Program-made: the position numbers and the translations under genes
Part shown: piece after piece, positions 21,201 to 33,695 of the stretch
How positions within the stretch are numbered: the first letter of the stretch is position 1
How the letters are laid out: every line of letters begins with the position of its first letter
Source: Isoetes taiwanensis
Lineage: Eukaryota > Streptophyta > Lycopodiopsida > Isoetales > Isoetaceae
Assembly: GCA_021234155.1 (NCBI GenBank)
Contig: JAJEKV010000051.1
Coordinates: 2,480,754 to 2,544,753, forward strand
Length of the DNA stretch: 64,000 nt
Direction of reading: 5' to 3'
The notes under the pieces: generated by a model
Database searches by the model: none
The model's input: only the letters and a program-made list of their open reading frames with translations
Told to the model about the DNA's origin: nothing

Positions 21201-22742
21201 TCAGACGTTTCCAAAGACAAAAGATACCTGGTCCCGTGACGATATCGCATCGTTCGCACACGCTGCATTACGCCACTCCAACCGACGGTAATGCCCGACG
21301 ATGGTAGCCAGTGAGTAGCCCCTAGGGGCAACTTGCTAGGTATGTGCATTTCTTATTAATGTGCACATGCACATTTATTTAGGTGCACACATTTCTATGT
21401 GGGCACATTTGGGTGCACACATTTCCATGTGGGCACATTTAGGTGCACACATTTCCATGTAGGCACATTTGGCCACCTAGCCATTAAAGGCAAGTGGGCC
21501 CATTTCCAATTATCCCACATGCCTAAAGGGATAATTGGAAACCCTAAGCCCCAACCCTTGCCTATTTAAGTAGAAGAACCCTAACTTGCCCATTTTCGTT
21601 CCTAGGGTTTTAGAGCTCGTTTTTGGCTGCTCTAGGAGTCAAAATCCGCCTCCCCTGACTGGCCCCGAGAGAATGGCACCATTAGTTTCCCTTGATTCGA
21701 AAGCCACAAGAGGGATGGTCTAACTCAGTCGAGGAGCAACTCATGGATCGGGGTATGTAGTCCATTTAATGGTCTAAACCGTTTCCAGCCATTGTATCGA
21801 GAGGTTTAGCCTATTAAATCGCCTTTAGCAGCCATATCTAGATCTCTAGATGAGTAGATACCAGACTCTAACTAAAGAACCTAACTCTATGATATAGATT
21901 AGATCTATGTTCTTTAGTTCTTCCGTGATGTATATGGATGATGTATCTCTCGGAACTCCTTGTTGTGGGTGAAGGGGCGGATCGGGCCGAGAAGGAGGTT
22001 CGTGGTGTTCGACTTTGAACGATCCCTCCGGTGTGTAAGGCCTACCGGGATCATTGTGACTAGGTCTAATGGCTTACCACCGAAAGTGTGGGTAAGGCAT
22101 GGGCTCGACACCCGTGAAGTGGTGTTCATGACTTTCCAAAGGGTTCAATAATACGGCAAAGGGCCCTCTAGTCACCTTGAGTCAAGATGTAGATCTCGGA
22201 GGGAGTGATCCCTACCGCCCCATCGAATCGGGATGATGACCCCGTGAATAGCCCTTCCGCTATGCATCCCGGCGGGCTAAGGCTGTGTCCCGACACTTTT
22301 CAGCCTACTCGCAAAGTGTACACGGGAGGGGCGGATGGAGTGGACAACCCTATGCCATGTTCTTATGCCGCCCAAATCCATTGCCATAAATTACGGCCTC
22401 AATGAACTCGGAGACCCAAGCCGCCACCATCCCTTTGAGTCTCGAGCCTTGGGTAGGATTCCCTATGTGATGTGCTGATCTTTGTCTATGCAGATATGTG
22501 GAGGACCATCCTTCGTGATGGTCATATGATGTTGATGTATGTACTACCGACATGTATGTTTACGCTTCCAGCCTAGGTAGGCCCCGAGGGAGACAGGTAA
22601 AGGACCCCTTCATTCTTCCCAATCGAACTCTTCAAGGTTGCAGTGATACGTGGAGGGCCCTATATTAGCATGGAGCTGGTATGGGGGATGAACTCCTGTT
22701 TGTATACGATGAGTGCACCGTATATGAGTAGGGGACGTCACA
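21201..22742 (+). repeat. 5' LTR of element I
   Basis: Ends GGGGACGTCACA just before the primer site. The left edge is placed at TCAGACGTTTCC by alignment with TGTGGCGTTTCGG of the other LTR. Compared with 30998-32643 it lacks about 100 bp near 21965. Confidence 0.82.
21350..21472 (+). repeat. Minisatellite inside element I 5' LTR
   Basis: About three tandem units of roughly 30 bp with the core GGTGCACACATTTCCATGTG. The same block is in the 3' LTR at 31143-31262, so it predates the insertion. Confidence 0.85.
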
Positions 22743-22743
22743 G

Positions 22744-22755
22744 TGGTATCAGAGC
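22744..22755 (+). promoter_or_regulatory. Primer-binding site of element I (tRNA-Met)
   Basis: TGGTATCAGAGC one base after the LTR end. Confidence 0.9.
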
Positions 22756-22967
22756 AATGTTCTTGGAGACAAAGAGCAAAGCACTAGCCATGCTCCCAGT
22801 AGTACTAACTTGATAGGATCCTCGAACCTCGAAAAGTGGGAAATTTTTTTTCTCATTTTTGTAGTTTATGCTAAGCTAGTAACAGTTAAGTGGATTGGAA
22901 TCTAATATTAGCACAGTTAGGTGAATTGGAACTTAATAAAACTAAAAAGAATGAGCCAGGTAAGGTG

Positions 22968-23080
22968 GTCTCACAGCTCGCGCTTGGTTCAAGAACTAAA
23001 CTTTAGTTTTGCAACGACACAGCTCGCGCTTGGTTCAAGAACTAAACTTTAGTTTTGCAACGAGGCGCAAGCTGTGAGAC
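22968..23080 (+). repeat. Stem-loop repeat 1 in element I leader
   Basis: GTCTCACAG at 22968 pairs with CTGTGAGAC ending at 23080. Between them a roughly 46-bp segment with AACTAAACTTTAGTT (itself a short hairpin) is duplicated in tandem. Two further copies lie downstream. Confidence 0.8.
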
Positions 23081-23200
23081 ATTGATCTAAAACGGCTTGA
23101 AAAGTCATAAAATTAAAAAAGTAACTTGGTAATTCGAATCTTAGCCTAGGATCTAGCTAGACTAGTCTAGTTTTTCAATCTCTTTGAACCTCATCTTAAA

Positions 23201-23290
23201 AGGATTTCCGCGGTAGCGAGAATTGAACCTCCCACCCACAGGGTTGAACCCCCCCAAACCCCCCCGTGCCAACCACTGAGGGCGGGCATC
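23201..23290 (-). tRNA. tRNA-like relic (not a confident tRNA)
   Basis: The minus strand carries a box-A-like TCAGTGGTTGGCACG (23265-23279) and a box-B-like GGTTCAATTCTCGC (23216-23229) spaced as in a tRNA gene or tRNA-derived SINE head. A C/G run between them would spoil the anticodon arm, and no anticodon can be assigned. Probably a decayed tRNA or SINE promoter inside element I. Confidence 0.3.
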
Positions 23291-23830
23291 GTTTACGTTT
23301 GAATTATAATTCTTAATTAGATTTAAGCTTTAAGCTTTAATAATGTTAGATAATATTAATGGCTAAGCCTTAGATTTAGAACCAAGGCCCTTAAGCTAGA
23401 TAGAGACAGCATCTCGATAGACACCAGGACTCCGATCGACATGATGCGCACCAAACAGATCGCCGACTTTTCTCGACAAGGCGAAACAAACTGAGGCCAA
23501 GGAGGCCAAGGAAACAAGAAGAGGAGAGGACGTAACGAGAGCGGGAGGCCAAGGCTCAAAAGAAAAGCAGAGCGTAAGTCGGGTCCAACAATTTGAAGAC
23601 TCAACACAGACTGTTTCATGCGGCTTGCAGTAACCCTCATGAGGGAAGGCATGTAATTAGCTAGTTTAATTAAGGGAGATCCCAAGAGATATGTTGTAAA
23701 TAATCAATAATTTTGTTAATACATGATAATTTTGAGTAGTTTATGTGTCAAATCTTGCTTAATTAGGGACGAAAGTTAGCAAGTAGTAGTTGTTATTTTA
23801 GTAAAATAGGATATTCTCGCAAAAGTGTGA

Positions 23831-23895
23831 TGTCTCACACCAGCCTTGTCAAGAAACTAAAGTTTAGTTTTTGAACGAGGCGCAACCTGTGAGAC
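23831..23895 (+). repeat. Stem-loop repeat 2 in element I leader
   Basis: GTCTCACA at 23832 and CCTGTGAGAC near 23886-23895 flank AACTAAAGTTTAGTT and GGCGCAAC, the same design as 22968-23080. Confidence 0.75.
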
Positions 23896-24045
23896 CTTCA
23901 TACCTAGACCATGTCCAAACTAGACCAAAACACCTCCAAATTGACCAAGTAAGGGGTCCATTCTGCCTAACTCGATGAGACTAGCATGATTTGACCCTTA
24001 GATCACCCAAATTGGACACGTTTAACCCAATTTACAGTTAATGTT

Positions 24046-24110
24046 CACAGTCATACCTTTGGTCAAAGAACTAAACTTTAGTTTTTGAGCAGGGCGCAAC
24101 CTGTGAGACC
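24046..24110 (+). repeat. Stem-loop repeat 3 in element I leader
   Basis: TTCACAG, AACTAAACTTTAGTT, GGGCGCAACCTGTGAGAC in the order seen in the two upstream copies. The left stem arm is partly lost. Confidence 0.7.
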
Positions 24111-27100
24111 TCCAAACTTTGAACCTCCATAACTTGAGCTACAGAGCTCCAAATCGCCTGAAAATTGTTGCAATAGGACCATTAGATAGCCTAGAATCCA
24201 TTTATGACCTCAAATTAGGCTAGAAATGTCAAACCCTAGCCCAAATTGACCAAAATTGCCCAAACCCTTGAATTGTTTTTTCAAACTGTAGTTTGTTTGT
24301 AGATAGAAGCCTACCCCATTAGTAGCTCGCAAGTATTGCTCTCGGCCTCAAGCTGATACCTTACTCCTAGATAGAAGTGCCCAAGAACACCCCTTTGTTA
24401 TAGTCATCTAGACCCAAAGATAGCAACCCAAGTCCAACTGACCGTTTTGACATCACCTCTCGCTCATGCCAAAGGCATAAACCTTGATCTAATTTCGCGG
24501 TCCTTCTAATAGAGTTTGACTTATATAGCCGCCACATTGACACTCCCTATTGCCAGGATACCTAGAAAGGAGCTAGAGTCTAGAACTGCCCAAGCCGCTC
24601 CATGTGTAGAGATTGGACTCCCCCAAACCAACTTTGTTAGGACCTTAGGGTATGCCTCAAACATCATGGAGGTTTTGCAAAACAACCCTCATTTCATGCC
24701 ATACCACACGTCCTAATATCCATAGACTTGTAGATTATAGATATGTCTCCAGTAATGCTGCTCGAGCCACCTTGCTTGCTTATAGAGCCCAGAATGTTGT
24801 AGGAGAGCCCTTCAAGTAGACCTTAGACTCTAGGAAATACGAGCGTTGCTTTCCAAGCACGGGCCGAGCCACGTAAGAGCTTGAGGCGCAACTCCTTGAA
24901 GACATCAAGGTCCCAAAGATGTCTGCATGATAAGGAGAGGAGACCGAAAAGGCGTAACCCAAGAGAGGGAAGCACAACGACAAACACCTCAACCGACAAA
25001 CGAGTAGAACAGACACCACCTGGCCTATCATCAATCTTCATCAAATGGGAAGAATAATTGGTAACCAACGGCATCAAGAATTTTCTAGGTGTCAACCTCC
25101 CGGCCACTACCACGACGAGGTCACATCGGGAAGAGGATCTCGACGCCTTCACCAACTCGGACGCCCACGAAGTTTCAAATGGAAGAATGCAAGGCAGCAA
25201 AAATACAGTGCGGGGAACACGTTAGACATCGATGCCGCGCTAGCATCACGAGCTAGGGTCAAGGCATAATCTTCCATGGAGGGGAGAAGTCATGGCAACA
25301 CAGAGCGTATAAAAACCGGAGGGAAGACAACCACGACATTGCAGCCCAGCAGCTCAAGCTTAATGTCATGCAACGCCAACTAAAGGAGTAACCAAGCTAG
25401 GGCAACCACAAAGCACCTAGTAAGGCTGACCAAGATGAGCTTCTAGCTCCCTTGCACCGCCAGGAGACCACGAGGGGAGGAGACGATATCGTGGAACATC
25501 TCCAACTTGAAGGCCTATATCAGCATTAGGGGCAAGATCAAGGAGGAGAATATTCTCTTGAACAAAGAATTCGGGACCCGTAAACACCTAGAAACCAAAG
25601 GAAGGGACGACCTTACTACGCCGCCAAGGAGTGCGAGATTGGAATGGATAGGACCCAAAGGACTGAGGAGACGACCCCAGCCAGCCAGATACAAATCATG
25701 TAAAGGCGATTTAAGGAGCCATGGTAGGGACAATAGAGATGACCACACTTCCGTGCACGGGAGAGGCACCCGAATGAAGCAAAGCCCAAGCAATGTGAGT
25801 CGCAGACTCGTAAATTCAAACTCATGGAGGAATGCCAATGCCCCGCCCACCGACCATGATCTCGAGAGCTTCAAGACATCCAAGAATGCCCAACTGCAAC
25901 AGCTAGGTGATCCTACTCAAGCGACCAATGGCACCGCACATCGGCAACCCTGCAATGACACACTGCATGTAGGGACGTTGAGCGGTCACCGCATTCCTCA
26001 CGATGAATATACACATTAAGGAGGAGCATCTTTCTCAAGGGATCACATCGATTTAACACTCTTCGCGAATCGGGCGTGGACGAGCTCCGGATCGGACATG
26101 AAGCTCAACAATAGTAGCAGCATCTCAAAGGAATCCTGGAGTCAACCAGAACAAAGAAGATGCAGCAAAACCAAAGGGTCAAATGCGATAGGAGGAGGGG
26201 AAACCCTAAAGGAGTATAAACAATTAAGTAGATCTTCGTAGTTGTTTTGAAAAAGTCGATGAATTAAAATCCCAATGTAAATGCGTATATGTCTATTGTA
26301 TATCTCGGATGCTCACAGATACAGTGGAGAAACAGGAGTTTAGAGTCATGTTTTACGGATTTAGCGCTTAGATTAGGAAGCTCCTTCACTTCGACTACCA
26401 ACAGAGGAAGCATAGAGCCCAAGATCAAAATGGAAGAGCAAGTACGAGGGAGAAACGACCGGAGGCCAAGCAAACCTTCGACTCCAAATACTTCCGGAAG
26501 TGCCCTGAAGTAGAAGACAGCTCGTCCACCCAATGTCAGAATAAGAGACAATACCAGTCATGTCAAGATCATCACGCCGCACTGTGACATCGCCGGGACC
26601 TTAACACTACATCTTGTGGCAGCAAAGAACACTTGACTAACTTATGACACGAAAGTGGCCTCAACAATAGAAGGAGGAACGCCCGACATCAACGAGCCAA
26701 CTAAGAAGACAACATCTCGACGACCATAATTCCACCTTGTGGTAATATAGGGAATGTGCTATGACACGTGGATTAGATGGAGATGCACTTACAAAAGGCA
26801 CCGCTGACGAGGAGATATGCCTTCAACAACTAGGTGATGGCTTCGCCGTACTCCTACCAAAGAATTAGAAGAGAAGAAGCCGATCATATCTCCGACATGT
26901 GGCACGCCAAACGCCCAAGGTAGAAGCATTCGACACCTTAACGACAAGGATAGCAACTAAAGCACCTTCGGCAAAAGAGAGTTCAAGATAATAGCCGGGC
27001 TATTCAACGACAAGAGCATACCTAAAGGTGTACTTCTTCAACTCAAGGGTCAAGGCTGCAGATATAAGGATCCATCATCCCGACAACATCGCCAGCAGGG

Positions 27101-30100
27101 AGAAGAGCCATGAAGCTTTACTTGCCAGAGAGGCCGACATGCTTAGAGAGACAAAGGTCAGGAACTGAAAGCTGGAGAAGTGCTAGCAACCGACTTCTTC
27201 CACGAGCTCCCTAGAGGCAACAGGAGGATCAAAACTGACGAGCACAATCAAAGCCACCGGAAGGTTCCTCAAGACAAGAAGACGGCATAGCACTGCGCAA
27301 CGTGACAACATCCAAGCCATGTGATCGAGGGGATCAAACAAGGAAGATTGGAAGCTCGATGGAGAAGCAATTAGGTGAGACGAGTCGATGACTTGCACGC
27401 GAACTTGCATGCAACTTGGTGAACCCAAGGATGGACGATTCAAAGAACAACTGCAGAAGAGAACAACTCCAGAGGAGTATAGCCAAAGGAATCGCGCACA
27501 GCCTCAAGAGACGCCTCCAAATAGCTTCAAGTATCACGAAGGGAGGAACAATTACCGCCCGAGAACAGGATCAGGAAGCAGACTGAAATGTCGAAGCATC
27601 AACGACAAGCACACCTTTAGTTGGAATGTGATGCAAAGCGTGTTGTGCCATAGCCGACAAACATCAGAGGGCCCAAGCATATCAACAAGTTACCCCGGAG
27701 TATGAGCTGACGTACAAATAGAAGGATATAGATCATCAACACCATTGCACCGGGAGGAACACTGATGACATTGCCAAGGAGTAGGTGTGCAACTTGAAGG
27801 GAGGCACAAGGGAGACCTAATAGCTCTAGTAGTAATTGTAATTATGTAAGCTATATGTTTTGCATGTATAGTTCCCTTGTTATTCCTTCCTTTCCATAGC
27901 GTAACAGATCAAAGGAAGAGATGTCATGCAAGTTGCAGGGGTGAAGCAATCAACACGATAACGACAAGAGGACTCGACATATGAGACATCGATGAAGTCG
28001 AAGACATCGACAGAGTCGTCTTTTAGCTGCCAAGACAAAAAGTTCAAGATGAAAGATCTTTTTCAACGGCGCCACCTTCAGGCTTTTGAAAAGCGGCATG
28101 GAAGATTTCAAGTGATCAACTACACCATCAAGCAATGCGAGGCTTCTAACGAACAAAGTCAACCTCTACATCAAAGAGGAGCCACCGTCAAGGAGACTGA
28201 AGTATCGAGCGACTCGGAAGAACGTTACCTTGCTACTTCAAGCAGGCAACGAGTGGATGAGCTTCTAGCAAGCTCAAGGATCTAAGGCCATGGAGCCTAG
28301 TAGGTTAAATGTATGGACGGTAACATCCATATTAGGATTAGAAGGCATTTCCAGATATTCTGGCTAAAAGGATTGCCCCAATATTGAGCTAAGCGTCAAG
28401 GATTGGGAAGGAAATGCATAGGAGTAACTATAATTATACACGATTGTTAACAGACATCCAACGTATTGAAACCACTTGGTGAGATTGATCTCCTCGCTAA
28501 GAAGGAATCATTACTAGGATAATTGTTAACCATGTATAAATCTAGTACCTCCAAAGAATAAATCCAACCGAAAGAAAAGAAGTAATCTAACAAGTCCGGC
28601 CAACTTGTTACGATGACATCAATTCGATTGGTAGGAATATTCCAAGAGCTAAATAACTAAGAAAGGGGGAATCTCTAGAATATAAAAGAATAATACATGC
28701 AAGGTACATCTAAAATAAGAATTATAGTAATCAAATAGTCTTTTGAGACAAAAGGAATTGTCATGATGACAAAACCTTGTGGTTTAGAATCGTTCTAACT
28801 AAGTAGGTAACCCATAGCTATATTGAAATAAATGATAACATAATATGTGCATCCATCTTAGATGGTTATATATGTTAGCTAAGGCTAGTAAATTAATGTG
28901 CTAAGTAAGAAGCATATAACCTCTTAAGGGGAGAGAATAGATATGACGTTGTGTACAACGTCATTGAAGGGGCGGGACCATTTTCTTTTTTGAAGAAAGT
29001 GGGAGGGCTCAATCTTATGATTGAACGCATACTTGCATCGAATTGACTGACCCATAGAATAGAGTTCACTCCCGCAATGGCCGGGCTTAATAGAGCGCAA
29101 GATAGATAGATAGATAGCTCGGGGAGGTCTTCAACGGCGAGCCCCGACGCAAAGAGCTATCTACACCAATGAAGTGGAGCAAAACTATGGGAGCAATGCA
29201 ACGACCAAGTCATCTCCAAATTACTCGACGCCGGCTCAATGGGTGGATGCATTCTAGCCTAGGTAAGGCGTGCGCATGCATTATAAGCTTTAATGTGTCT
29301 TATAGATAAGTTAAATATAGATCCTAATAATTGCATGGAATTACTGTACGTATATGTATCATGCGGAAATAAGTTAAATAACAACGATAATGTGAGGTAG
29401 CATGTTAATTAATCCTTCGCAAGGATGCAATTCCTTCCAAGGATAGCTATATGACCTCGGGGTCCTTGTAAATATAAATAGAAAATAGAATTCAGATATA
29501 CTTAAGTGCATCTTAGGGATATACTTCCAAGGGTAATGCAGGACCCAAGGAAGAGAATAAGAAGCACATCTAATTCTTGTGTATGATAATTAAAACCTTG
29601 TCTATGTAACAATAGGTCTAAATCAGGGTTATTGTTCAAATAAGCGCGATCTAAAAGTCGTTAAATATTGCAAAGATTAGAGTAAATATAATTGTACTAT
29701 CGGAAGTAATGTATCCGATACTATGATAATGTTAATTCATAAATATTACCTTAGGGTAATTATGTTAATCACATGCATTAAAGGAGCCAGCAAAAATCGC
29801 TCCGGGCATGTCGCTTTTTGTGTGTAGATTAAATGCTTGTATAGTTAAGATTAATCTCACGATGCAACCTATGCTAGGTAGGGGTTGCATGCGTTGTTAC
29901 CGATGATGAGACCACTACGCTGATCTCTAGGGCGTGGTGTAATGTCAATGTAGGCATGACCGTTTTCCGCTTGGGACGAAAGTGGAAGGTAGATTAGAAA
30001 GTCTACTGTCCCCCGCGAAGTAGACGACCTCGAGAGAAAAAGGAGGTCATTCAGAATGCATTGATAGGAAAGGCACCTTTAGCCCCATATATGCTTTGAT

Positions 30101-30370
30101 AGGAGGAAGCTATCCTTCACGCCCCCACGCGGGAAGGATATCCTCCACGCTGGGCAACTAGAGGTGTAGGCATGAGCGGCATATAGGCATATAGGCGCTG
30201 TCTCCACGGCCATAATGGAAGATTCACCCTCTTCCTACGCCGGGAGATTAGCCATGCATCCATGTAGATAGGTGGGGTGGTCACCATATAACCAAAATTT
30301 TATTAATAATTAAAATAGTAATAACGTAGGTCGACCTGCAGGCCAATAGAGCGCTCCGGAGGGCAAGGAG
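24111..30370 (+). other. Interior of element I, no coding capacity recognised
   Basis: Over 6 kb with only short frames, the longest being 170 codons at 25507-26019 with no known motif. The stretch 24780-28290 is purine-rich and reads like extensively decayed polyprotein sequence, but I find no zinc knuckle, D-T-G, YxDD or integrase signature. 28300-30370 is AT-rich. Confidence 0.7.
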
Positions 30371-30905
30371 GTCGAGCTACGAAAACTTGCAACACAAATT
30401 TAGTCATAATGTGTTGCAAGGGATGAAGAGTACCTTAGAAGTGTAAATTTTGTATGAAATTGATAAACTTTGATAAACTTAAATGTTGTGTTAAGTAAGG
30501 TTAATAATTACCTGCGTGGATTAAGTTATGAAGTGATAAGTTAATTGGGTAATGAAATAGTACAGTAATGTCTTAAACATTACCTTAGAGTAATTCTAAT
30601 AATTAAGATAGTAAGTATGTAATTATAGATATTGTAAAATTAATGCAGGATTTTAAGGTGCGAGGACTTGCAACACAAATTTTGTTGGAATGTGTTGCAA
30701 GGAATGAAGAGTACCTTAAATAATAATTGTATATGAAAGTGTTAAATTGTGATAAACTAAATGTTATAATAACGAGGACTAATAAGTACCCTGTTTAATA
30801 GAAGTTACGAATTGACAAGTTATTTGATAATGTAATGGCGTAATAATAATTTAAAAATATTACCTTAAGGTAATCTTAATAAATGTGTAAGTATAATAGT
30901 AGTAT
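30371..30905 (+). repeat. Two tandem ~270-bp repeats with hairpins, element I
   Basis: Copies at about 30371-30648 and 30656-30905. Each contains CTTGCAACACA, a short loop, then TGTGTTGCAAG, and next GAATGAAGAGTACCTTA (GGATGAAGAG in copy 1). Each ends in a block rich in TTACCTTA/TAAGGTAA. Confidence 0.8.
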
Positions 30906-30984
30906 ATCGTATGCATCAGGTTGATTGCAGGTTAGGAAGATTCCAAGGTGGGGAGACCCACGATGCTGCGGACAACATCATTTC

Positions 30985-30997
30985 AAGGTGGGGAGAA
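30985..30997 (+). promoter_or_regulatory. Polypurine tract of element I
   Basis: AAGGTGGGGAGAA directly before the TGTGGCG start of the 3' LTR. Confidence 0.8.
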
Positions 30998-32643
30998 TGT
31001 GGCGTTTCGGCCACGATTATACGGTCGGGGCGATCTTTATCGCATCGTTCATCACGCATTACCGCCCACTCCAACCGACGTAATGCGACGGCGTGTAGCC
31101 AGGTGAGTAGCCCTAGGGGGCAACTTGCTAGGTATGTGCATTTCTTATTAATGTGCACATGCACATTTATTTAGGTGCACACATTTCCATGTGGGCACAT
31201 TTGGGTGCACACATTTCCATGTGGGCACATTTAGGTGCACACATTTCCATGTAGGCACATTTGGCCACCTAGCCATTAAAGGCAAGTGGGCCCATTTCCA
31301 ATTATCCCACATGCCTAAAGGGATAATTGGAAACCCTAAGCCCCAACCCTTGCCTATTTAAGTAGAAGAACCCTAACTTGCCCATTTTCGTTCCTAGGGT
31401 TTTAGAGCTCTGTTTTGGCTGCTCTAGGAGTCAAAACCGCCTCCCAGACTCCGTCTGAGAGAATGGCACCATTAGTTTCCCTTGATTCGAGCATTTCAGT
31501 AGGATGGTCGAACTCAGGTCAGGAGGAGCAACTCATGGATCAGGTATGTAGTCGATTTAATGGTCTAAACCGTTTCCAGTCATTGTATCAGTAGGTTTAG
31601 CCTATTAAATCGCCTTTAGCAGCTATCTAGATCTCTAGATGAGTAGATACCAGACTCTAACTAAAGAACCTAACTCTATGATATAGATTAGATCTATGTT
31701 CTTTAGTTCTTCTGTGATGTATATGGATGATGTATCTCTGTGAACTCCTTGTATTGGGAAGGGGGGTAGAGACTTTAAGCTTGGTAGTAGATGCTCCTAG
31801 ATTAGCCTCTCTAGCACACCATAGATTCGGCCTGTGTACAAGAGCCACACCTGGTTGTGGGTGAAGGGGGCGAGGCCGGTGAGAAGGAGGTTCGTGTGTT
31901 GACTCTTGAACGATCCCTCGGGTGTGTAAGGCCGCTAGGGATCATTGTGACTAGGTCTAATGGCTTACCACCGAGTGTGGGTAAGGCATGGGCTCGACAC
32001 CCGTGAAGTGGTGTTCATGACTTTCCAGTGGGTTCAGGTCGAATACTGGAGGCGGTGGCCCTCTAGTCACCTTGAGTCGGCATGTAGATCTCACGGAGGG
32101 AGTGATCCCTACCTGCCCCATCGGGCGGGATGATGACCCGGGGAATAGCCCCTTCGGCTATGCATCCGTGAGACTGGCTGGTCAGTCCCGACACTTTTCA
32201 GCCTACTGCAAAGTGTACACAGGAGGGGCGAATGGAGTGGACAACCCTATGCCATGTTCTTATGCCAGCCAAATCCATTGCCATAAATGCATGCGCAATG
32301 AACTCACGGAGACCCCAAGCCGTGGGTCATCCCTTTGAGTCCGAGCCTTGGGTAGGATTCCCTATGTGATGTGCTGATCTTTGTCTATGCAGATATGTGG
32401 AGGACCATCCTTCGTGATGGTCATATGATGTTGATGTATGTACTACTGACATGTATGTTTACGCTTCCGCAGCTAGGTAGGCCCTGAGGGAGACAGGGTA
32501 AAGGACCCCTTCATTCTTCCCACTGGAACTCTTCAAGGTTGCAGTGATACGTGGAGGGCCCTATATTAGCATGGAGCTGGTATGGGGGATGAACTCCTGT
32601 TTGTATACGATGAGTGCACCGTATATGAGTAGGGGACGTCACA
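30998..32643 (+). repeat. 3' LTR of element I
   Basis: Starts TGTGGCGTTTCGG and ends GGGGACGTCACA. Matches 21201-22742 along its length with scattered small differences. It includes the roughly 100 bp missing from the 5' copy. Confidence 0.87.
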
Positions 32644-33690
32644 GGCTGGCAAGTCGAGCTTGTAGGCTTGATTCCCTACTCGCTCTAAGATCTTGAAAGG
32701 TCCCCCCATCTTGGAGCAAGCTTCTTGCAATTTCCAATTCGAAGCTTTGCTTGCTTGACCTTAATCTTAAGCCAAACATTATCTCCTACCCCAAATTTCC
32801 TTGTAGTTCTATGTTTGTCAGCTACACTTCTATGCCGACTTCTTGCTGCCAATAGATAGCCTCTAACTTCTTCGACCAATTGCTGCATGTCAACTAACAT
32901 TTGTTGAGAAAGTTCAACCTTGGACACAAGGTTATGCCAAGTGTCTGGTGTCAAGCATTGATAACTATAATTAATTATGAAGGGAGACATTTGTGATGAT
33001 TCCTGCTTGGTACTATTATATGCAAACTCTATCAAATAAATATAGTCGCCCCACTTTGATTGCTTGGTCTACACATAGCTTCTCAACATGTCTTCTAGGA
33101 TTCGGTTGGTGCGCTCCGTTTGACTGTCAGTTTGGGGATGATAAGCCATGCTCATAGACCACTTGATCTGGATCCTGTTGAAGAAGTCCTTCCAAAAGGC
33201 ACTTATAAACTTGGGATCCCTATATTTCTCTTGGCATCCCATGCAATCTAAATATTTCTTTTGCGAAGAGCAAGATGAAGTCCAATGCTGTATTCGTGGT
33301 TCGACATGGCAAAAAGTGAACCATCTTAGATAACTTGTTGACCACTACCATTAAGGCATCATGGCCCCTTGCTGTTCTTGGGATCCCGGTTATAAAATCC
33401 ATGCTCATAACCTTCCACTTAGCAGTTGGCACTGCCAAGGGTTCCAAGGTTCCTAGAATTCGAAGCTGGTTTGTTGACATAACTGGCACTGTCGAATGTA
33501 GTTGACTATGTCCTTCTTCATTCCAGGCCAATAATAACTACTTCTTATCTTGAAGTAGGTTTTCATGAACCCTGCATGGCTGACTATTGGGCTATTGTGA
33601 GTATCATGAAGAATTAACTTCCTTACTCTTGATGATTCAGGGACACCAAGTTTGTTCTTGTGGTAGAGAAAATTGTCTTCTCTTTTATAT
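32644..33690 (-). pseudogene. Element H integrase (zinc finger and DDE core, broken)
   Basis: Minus-strand pieces in order: an HHCC-type segment (about 33650-33490), KVMSMDFITGIPRTARGHDA with the first catalytic aspartate (about 33355-33415), DPKFISAFWKDFF with the second (about 33175-33220), YHPQTDSQTERTNRILEDML with the catalytic glutamate (about 33080-33150), FAYNSTKQESSQMSPF (about 32975-33030) and GPFKILERVGNQAYKLDLPA at the end. A frameshift near 33220 and others break it. It stops at 32644, where element I was inserted. Confidence 0.88.
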
Positions 33691-33695
33691 CTTCT

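Larger units (their letters stand above)
21201..32643 (+). mobile_element. Large non-coding LTR element I (LARD-like), nested in element H
   Basis: Direct repeats of about 1.54 kb (21201-22742) and 1.65 kb (30998-32643) flank an 8.25-kb interior. A tRNA-Met primer site sits at 22744 and a purine tract at 30985-30997, which fix the plus orientation. The interior shows no gag or pol. The insertion splits the H integrase at a GGGCTGG target. Flanks read GATGGG and GGCTGG, consistent with a short duplication blurred by the altered left LTR edge. Its LTR shares blocks with the G LTR, so a G-like element may have mobilised it. Confidence 0.86.

Noticed and set aside
25507-26019. 170-codon ORF inside element I as a gag candidate
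   Set aside because: No capsid or zinc-knuckle motif. The antisense frame is equally open, and the composition is basic and biased.
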